From contig CAYGKC010000003.1 in NCBI GenBank assembly GCA_964350585.1, forward strand, positions 1-64,000: DNA of 64,000 bases. The letters are read 5' to 3'. This document shows, in pieces, positions 59,816 to 64,000 of this stretch (positions are counted from its first letter, which is position 1; every line of letters starts with the position of its first letter). Both the position numbers and the translations under genes were made by a program. Below the pieces are notes generated by a model. It searched no databases and was not told the origin of the DNA. It was given only the letters and a program-made list of their open reading frames with translations. This DNA comes from JBAYJM01 sp964350585. GTDB lineage: Bacteria; Patescibacteriota; Patescibacteriia; 2-01-FULL-39-33.

Positions 59816-61201
59816 TTATTTTATCAAGGCAAGAGCATCTTTTTTAACCTCTTCCAACAGTTTTGAATTTACGGCTTCGATATTAAGCCTAACAAGTGGT
59901 TCAGTCACAGAACGACGAATATTCAAGAAAAAATCAGGCGCAAAAACTGATATGCCATCTGAAAGGTCAATTCTCAAATCCTTATATTTTGCAATGAATT
60001 TTCTTGATAACTTTTCAAAATTCTTATTCTCAACATTTATCTCTCCGGAAATTTTATATTCCTTTTTAAACGGCGCAATAGCTTCTGAAAATTTAATATT
60101 ATGGTTACTCAAGTATTCTATAACCAATAGGGCAGGCATAATTCCGTCTCCAAAAGTAAAGTTTTTCTTTTCCTTTCGTGACAACAAAAAATTTAAAAAA
60201 TAGTGACCCGAATTTTCACAACCGAAAGATGCCCTTTCTACTTTCATGGCATTTACAATATTAGGATAGCCTGAGCGCGAGGTAACAGAAACTCCGCCAC
60301 TACTCTCTATTACTTTTTTAATGGCCATCTGAATCCTGCCGTCAACAACTACCTTTTTATTTTTTAACTTTATTTCCTTCGATTTTTCCAGAAATATTTT
60401 TGACAAAAGGCAATTGGCATAATAAGGCAAAACAAATCTACCCTTTTCATCTATAAAGATAATTCTGTCACCGTCTCCATCCCATATAATACCCAAATGA
60501 GCTTTTTGTTTCCTAACTTCTTTTTCAATTGGCCGCCTATTTTCCTGCAACATCGGATTTGGACCATGGTCCGAATATTTATCTTTGCGAAAATTCATTT
60601 TTGTGGTTCTTCCGGGAATTCTTATAAAAAAGTATTCAATTATTTTCGCAGCTGAACCCCCGCTGGCATCTAAAACAATTTTCAAATTTCCGATTTTTTT
60701 TCTATCAACAATTTCAAAAACAAAATTATAATATTCTTTTAAAATTTCCAAGTGTTTAACTTTATTTTTTATGGAAACAGCTTTTGTTTTCGTAGCTAAA
60801 ATCTTATCAGCCAACAAGGCAATTTTATCCAAACCGTTTTTACTGCCTATACTCCTGCCGTCTTTTTGAAAAAGCTTCATTCCGGTAAAACCTGGCGGAT
60901 TATGCGAAGCAGTAACCATTATTCCTCCATCTAAACTTTTTGCACCTACTGCAAAGTGCAAAGAAGGCGTGCTTTCTTCTTCCATATTATAAATTTGACA
61001 ACCTGCCTTCGCCAACCCCTTAATTATGAAAGGATAAATTTTTTTTGATTCTTCTCTCTTATCCCTTCCGATGGCAATTTTTTTTATTTTTAAGGTCAAA
61101 GCAAAAGCCGTTGCAAGCGCCTCAGCACTTAACTCATTTATGCCATCAGGATAAATTCCCCTAACGTCATATTCTCTTAAAATATTTTGATTTATTTTCA
61201 C
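59816..61201 (-). CDS. Phosphomannomutase/phosphoglucomutase (alpha-D-phosphohexomutase)
   Basis: A 461-residue four-domain hexose-phosphate mutase of the AlgC/ManB type. The active-site phosphoserine loop is TASHNPPGFTG, the metal loop is WDGDGDRIIF, the sugar-binding loop is GCENSGHYF, and the phosphate-binding end is SVTEPLVRLNIEA. The start REYDVRGIYP is typical. It interconverts 1- and 6-phosphates of mannose or glucose for surface polysaccharide or nucleotide-sugar synthesis. A good ribosome site, AAGGAAGGTGA, lies just before the ATG. It is followed upstream by a methyltransferase gene 32 bases away on the same strand. Confidence 0.94.
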   Translation of the reverse strand: MKINQNILREYDVRGIYPDGINELSAEALATAFALTLKIKKIAIGRDKREESKKIYPFIIKGLAKAGCQIYNMEEESTPSLHFAVGAKSLDGGIMVTASHNPPGFTGMKLFQKDGRSIGSKNGLDKIALLADKILATKTKAVSIKNKVKHLEILKEYYNFVFEIVDRKKIGNLKIVLDASGGSAAKIIEYFFIRIPGRTTKMNFRKDKYSDHGPNPMLQENRRPIEKEVRKQKAHLGIIWDGDGDRIIFIDEKGRFVLPYYANCLLSKIFLEKSKEIKLKNKKVVVDGRIQMAIKKVIESSGGVSVTSRSGYPNIVNAMKVERASFGCENSGHYFLNFLLSRKEKKNFTFGDGIMPALLVIEYLSNHNIKFSEAIAPFKKEYKISGEINVENKNFEKLSRKFIAKYKDLRIDLSDGISVFAPDFFLNIRRSVTEPLVRLNIEAVNSKLLEEVKKDALALIK

Positions 61202-61233
61202 CTTCCTTAAATTTATTATTTAATATAATTTTA

Positions 61234-61950
61234 TCATTTTTTCTTCGCTACTGCCACTAAATTAAAGCCTTTGTAAAAATTGCTTTTTTCGCCTTTGTTT
61301 TCATAATACAGTTCTTTAACATCAAATCCTGTTTTCTGCAGTAAATTTCTCATTTCATTTTTTGTAAAATTATGGATATATCTTAAATGACTGCTTCCTT
61401 TCTTCCAAGGCACGAAAGCATCCTTGATATTAAAAACTCCTTGAGATGCCTTGTAAGCGAAGTTAAATAAGAATTTTCTGTATTTGGCAGATCCAAAAAT
61501 ATTCCAATTAGAAATAAATAATGTGGCATTTTTTTTCATTGCCTTGTTTATGTCTTCTAAAGCTTTCAATCGTAAGGCTTCAGAAGGTATATGATGCAAT
61601 ACAGCGAGTACATAAACCAAGTCAAAATTATTTTTTTGAAGTTGCAAATTCAAAATATCGCCTACCTCAAATCTTATATTATTTTTGACTGCAAATTTTT
61701 TCTTTGCTATTTTAATTAATTCTTCACTTACGTCAATTCCTAAATAACTAATTTCACAATCCGCAAACAACTGAGCCAATCTGCCATTGCCACAGCCAAG
61801 ATCCAAAATATTATCCCCTTCCTTGGCGCCTAATTTAAACTTATCCAAAATATGCCACCATTTACCTCTGGTTATATCAAAATCTGAAGCAATATCATTG
61901 TATATATGCTTTGTATTGTTTAAAATTTTTTTAGCAGATTTATTTTTCAT
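61234..61950 (-). CDS. SAM-dependent methyltransferase resembling Trm9/ALKBH8-type tRNA wobble-uridine methyltransferases
   Basis: A 238-residue class I methyltransferase with SAM motif ILDLGCGNGRLAQLF, acidic GIDVSEE, and motif IV FDLVYVLAVLHHIP. Several segments fit the Trm9 family beyond the generic fold: IASDFDITRGKWWHIL near the N-terminus, HHIPSEALRLKALEDI, and the C-terminal FVPWKKGSSHLRYIHNF. Trm9 completes mcm5U at tRNA position 34, after Elp3 makes cm5U. An Elp3 gene begins at 63671, only one gene away and divergent, which supports this reading. The Trm9 call is by eye; a generic methyltransferase is the fallback. Confidence 0.8.
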   Translation of the reverse strand: MKNKSAKKILNNTKHIYNDIASDFDITRGKWWHILDKFKLGAKEGDNILDLGCGNGRLAQLFADCEISYLGIDVSEELIKIAKKKFAVKNNIRFEVGDILNLQLQKNNFDLVYVLAVLHHIPSEALRLKALEDINKAMKKNATLFISNWNIFGSAKYRKFLFNFAYKASQGVFNIKDAFVPWKKGSSHLRYIHNFTKNEMRNLLQKTGFDVKELYYENKGEKSNFYKGFNLVAVAKKK

Positions 61951-61977
61951 AGGTATTTAAATTGAAATTGTTAAATG

Positions 61978-63594
61978 TTAATATGATCCATTATTTTTAA
62001 AAATTACAGAAATTTCATTTTGATAAAAAATAGTAAAGTTTTCATTTGAAATTAAATTATTAATTTCAGCTGATACAGTTTCCTTATCAACTGGCCATGA
62101 GGAATAACTTTTTTCCTTAGACAACAATATATAATCGTATTTATAAAAATTATCTGGAAATAATCCAGCCACGTGAGAATAATCTAAATGTGGCACGATA
62201 GTGTCTTGAGTTAGAACACTTGATCCTCCAGGAATCTGCTTAATAGCTTCCTTGACCAAAATATGTTTGTCGTTTAATTTAAAATTTTTCCATGATTTAT
62301 AATTAATCAAGTTATTAGGAGAAACACAAGTAACAGTTATCGAACAGAGTAGAACAAAAGCAGATAAATAAACAGCCAAATTTTTTATCGAAATTTTTTT
62401 AGTAATCCAACAAATGGAATAAATTGTTGAGAAATAAAGCATGATAGCAACGGGTATGCTGTAATGAAAATTCAAAGTATACATCGAGGAATGATGGGCC
62501 AAAAATCTTTCTAAAAACATTGGCAACACCAACACAAGAAAAACAGGTGATAAAACCGCCAGAAATCCTGTTGAAGCAAGCGACGCAATTAAGGTTTGTA
62601 ACTTTCCTTGTTCAAAAAGATATTTCAATGATAGGATTGGAGTTTTTATACTGTCTCCCAAAAAATTTAAAGGATTATCTAAAATATAATTGTAAATTCC
62701 GTGGACGTATGGAGAACCGTTATTTAAACCAGGCATAAGCAGATAAATAATAAAAAAACAATAAATAATTCCGGTGGAAATAGTAATTAATCCATGCTTT
62801 CTCTCTTTTAAAAATATGGCAAGAAAAATACCAATATATAGCAAATGCAAAAATGCGCTCTCTTTTGAGAGTAAAGCCAGACAAAGAAATAAATAATACC
62901 ATTTAAACTTCCTTTCCAATGCAAAATACAGCATAAAACCGTAAAAAGTTGCGAGCCAAGATCCCGGGTGAATAGGAAAATTTACCGCCGATAAAACACC
63001 AAGAAAAAAAACAAATGAAAAACCTAATAAAATCCCTGCAACTCCACTCTTAAGCTTCTTCTTTGCAATTAGGTAAATTGGAACAAAACCAAGCGCTATA
63101 ATCAAAGCCTCTAAACCAAGTAAGACATAAGGACTTTCATAAATCAGGTAAATAATTCCCGGCAATATTAATATAGGTTCAAAATGATCTGCCATTTTAT
63201 TTTTAAAAATCAAATTTTCATAATAATTAAATTGCAAACGACCGTAGTGCCATGCAGTGCGATCGTAAATTGCAAAATCGAATGCATGAGTTTCAAAATT
63301 CCTATGCTGGTTAAAGGTAATGCCCGCATAAAAAACCGTTATCAACAGAACGGCAAAAAATACGATCTTCTTTTGATTTCTAGAAATAAATTTTTCAACT
63401 ATTTTAAAGTCATTCCAAAACAAAAAGTAAAAGAATAGACTTACAGATAATAAAACAGCGAAAATCTGCAACATAAAAACATTTTTTACCAATTCAGATA
63501 GTATGCCCTGATGCGGATTTAAAAATGACAAAAAACCGCTTATTATTAACGGCAATAAAATAATAGAAATTTTAAAGGTTAATCCTCTCGCCAT
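61978..63594 (-). CDS. DUF2079 family polytopic membrane protein
   Basis: A 538-residue membrane protein with about twelve hydrophobic segments. The DUF2079 signature is present: an acidic region FDFAIYDRTAWHYGR, then MADHFEPILILPGIIYLIYE and LLGLEALIIALGFVPIYLIA. This family resembles GT-C-type glycosyltransferases that use lipid-linked sugars, with acidic residues in the first outside loop; activity is not proven. The last 130 residues are soluble. It is co-oriented with the methyltransferase and mutase genes (gaps 27 and 32 bases), consistent with an envelope glycoconjugate role. Confidence 0.88.
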   Translation of the reverse strand: MARGLTFKISIILLPLIISGFLSFLNPHQGILSELVKNVFMLQIFAVLLSVSLFFYFLFWNDFKIVEKFISRNQKKIVFFAVLLITVFYAGITFNQHRNFETHAFDFAIYDRTAWHYGRLQFNYYENLIFKNKMADHFEPILILPGIIYLIYESPYVLLGLEALIIALGFVPIYLIAKKKLKSGVAGILLGFSFVFFLGVLSAVNFPIHPGSWLATFYGFMLYFALERKFKWYYLFLCLALLSKESAFLHLLYIGIFLAIFLKERKHGLITISTGIIYCFFIIYLLMPGLNNGSPYVHGIYNYILDNPLNFLGDSIKTPILSLKYLFEQGKLQTLIASLASTGFLAVLSPVFLVLVLPMFLERFLAHHSSMYTLNFHYSIPVAIMLYFSTIYSICWITKKISIKNLAVYLSAFVLLCSITVTCVSPNNLINYKSWKNFKLNDKHILVKEAIKQIPGGSSVLTQDTIVPHLDYSHVAGLFPDNFYKYDYILLSKEKSYSSWPVDKETVSAEINNLISNENFTIFYQNEISVIFKNNGSY

Positions 63595-63626
63595 AATTTA
63601 AACATTGCCTGATTCTCTTGATATTA

Positions 63627-63655
63627 TTGTAAATATCATTAATTTACTGTATATT
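63627..63655 (+). promoter_or_regulatory. Predicted promoter for the Elp3 gene
   Basis: TTGTAA (63627-63632), 17 bases, TATATT (63650-63655). Transcription would start near 63662, only about nine bases before the ATG. An imperfect palindrome GATATT-ATTGTA-AATATC (63620-63637) covers the -35 and could be an operator. Confidence 0.45.
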
Positions 63656-63670
63656 TATTGAAATACGAAC

Positions 63671-64000
63671 ATGGACAAAAATATTTTATCAGAAGCAATA
63701 TACAAAATAATTAAATCGAAACCCTTGAATGAAAAGGAGTTTTTTAATACTGCTCGAAAAGAGTTTGGTAAGCTTAAATTAAGCACTCCCGAAAAATCAC
63801 AACTACTATCAGCTTACCATAATTTAGTAAAAAACGGCAAAATTAAAACGAACAAAAATATTGAACGAATATTGACAAAAAGAGCTGTTCGCACCCTTTC
63901 CGGAGTGGCTGTTATTTCAGTTTTGACCAAGCCATACCCATGCACCGGCAAATGCCTTTACTGCCCGACCGAAAAAAATATGCCCAAAAGCTATTTATCC
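63671..64000 (+). CDS. Elp3-type radical-SAM tRNA uridine-34 acetyltransferase (partial, 3' end outside window)
   Basis: An open frame of 110 codons from the ATG at 63671 to the window edge. After an N-terminal helical region, the sequence reads KRAVRTLSGVAVISVLTKPY followed by PCTGKCLYCPTEKN. RTLSGVAV and the cysteine cluster of the radical SAM domain are hallmarks of Elp3. The cysteine spacing here is C-x3-C-x2-C. Elp3 builds carboxymethyl-type modification on wobble uridine of tRNAs. A Trm9-like gene lies at 61234-61950. The acetyltransferase domain is outside the window. Confidence 0.85.
   Translation, partial: MDKNILSEAIYKIIKSKPLNEKEFFNTARKEFGKLKLSTPEKSQLLSAYHNLVKNGKIKTNKNIERILTKRAVRTLSGVAVISVLTKPYPCTGKCLYCPTEKNMPKSYLS

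Overview
The window looks like a chromosomal segment of an uncultivated Patescibacteria (CPR) member, most likely from the Parcubacteria side. The evidence is AT-rich DNA, very tight gene spacing, TGA used as a stop (radA ends in TGA, so not recoded), small solitary copies of core genes, few Shine-Dalgarno sequences, and a VirB4/PrgI/TrbL-type secretion locus with giant surface proteins. The lineage is inferred, not proven. No gap between genes exceeds about 220 bases. No CRISPR array, insertion sequence or rRNA gene was seen.

Layout. 1-2256 (minus): 5' part of a secreted fibre-like protein with repeated VGIGTSTP motifs. 2420-6430 (plus): lemA, htpX and a ClpC-type AAA+ unfoldase. 6492-12325 (plus): one tight operon with an acidic membrane protein, a membrane-anchored beta-propeller, a DsbA-like protein, two VirB2-like proteins fused to different cell-wall hydrolase domains, and radA. 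12326-15217 (minus): recG, tRNA-Arg, a small membrane protein, two tRNA-Ser. 15262-35401 (minus): a 20-kb type IV secretion-like operon (Ca-binding-repeat protein, 3088-residue Cys-rich surface protein, TrbL/VirB6-like, two related unknown proteins, PrgI, TraC-like, VirB4, VirB8-like) ending in a ComF gene.

35557-38616 (minus): FemAB-type transferase, MFS transporter, rsmA. 38835-42398 (minus): leuS with a Nudix domain and an alpha/beta hydrolase inserted, plus two in-frame copies of a short palindromic repeat. 42551-44555 (plus): two metallophosphoesterases. 44565-47429 (minus): uvrA. 47544-53968 (minus): a pyruvate:ferredoxin oxidoreductase operon (porG, porD, porA, porB) led by a second DsbA-like protein and carrying three unknown genes. 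54114-58177 (plus): secG, a membrane-anchored solute-binding protein, tRNA-Leu, RNase J. 58210-63594 (minus): AdoMet decarboxylase-like protein, trpS, a phosphohexomutase, a Trm9-like methyltransferase, a DUF2079 membrane protein. 63671-64000 (plus): 5' end of an Elp3 gene.

How the genes fit together. The two secretion-related operons (6.5-12.3 kb and 15.3-35.4 kb) complement each other: one supplies pilin-like subunits and wall hydrolases, the other supplies ATPase, channel, scaffold and giant surface proteins. Each carries a recombination or competence gene (radA, comF), which suggests a DNA-uptake or exchange machine. No relaxase or VirD4 coupling protein is present. The two DsbA-like proteins have CxxS active sites and could serve the Cys-rich exported proteins. 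The most unusual single objects are the leuS with two enzymatic insertions and the tandem pilin-hydrolase genes sharing a perfect 436-bp repeat.
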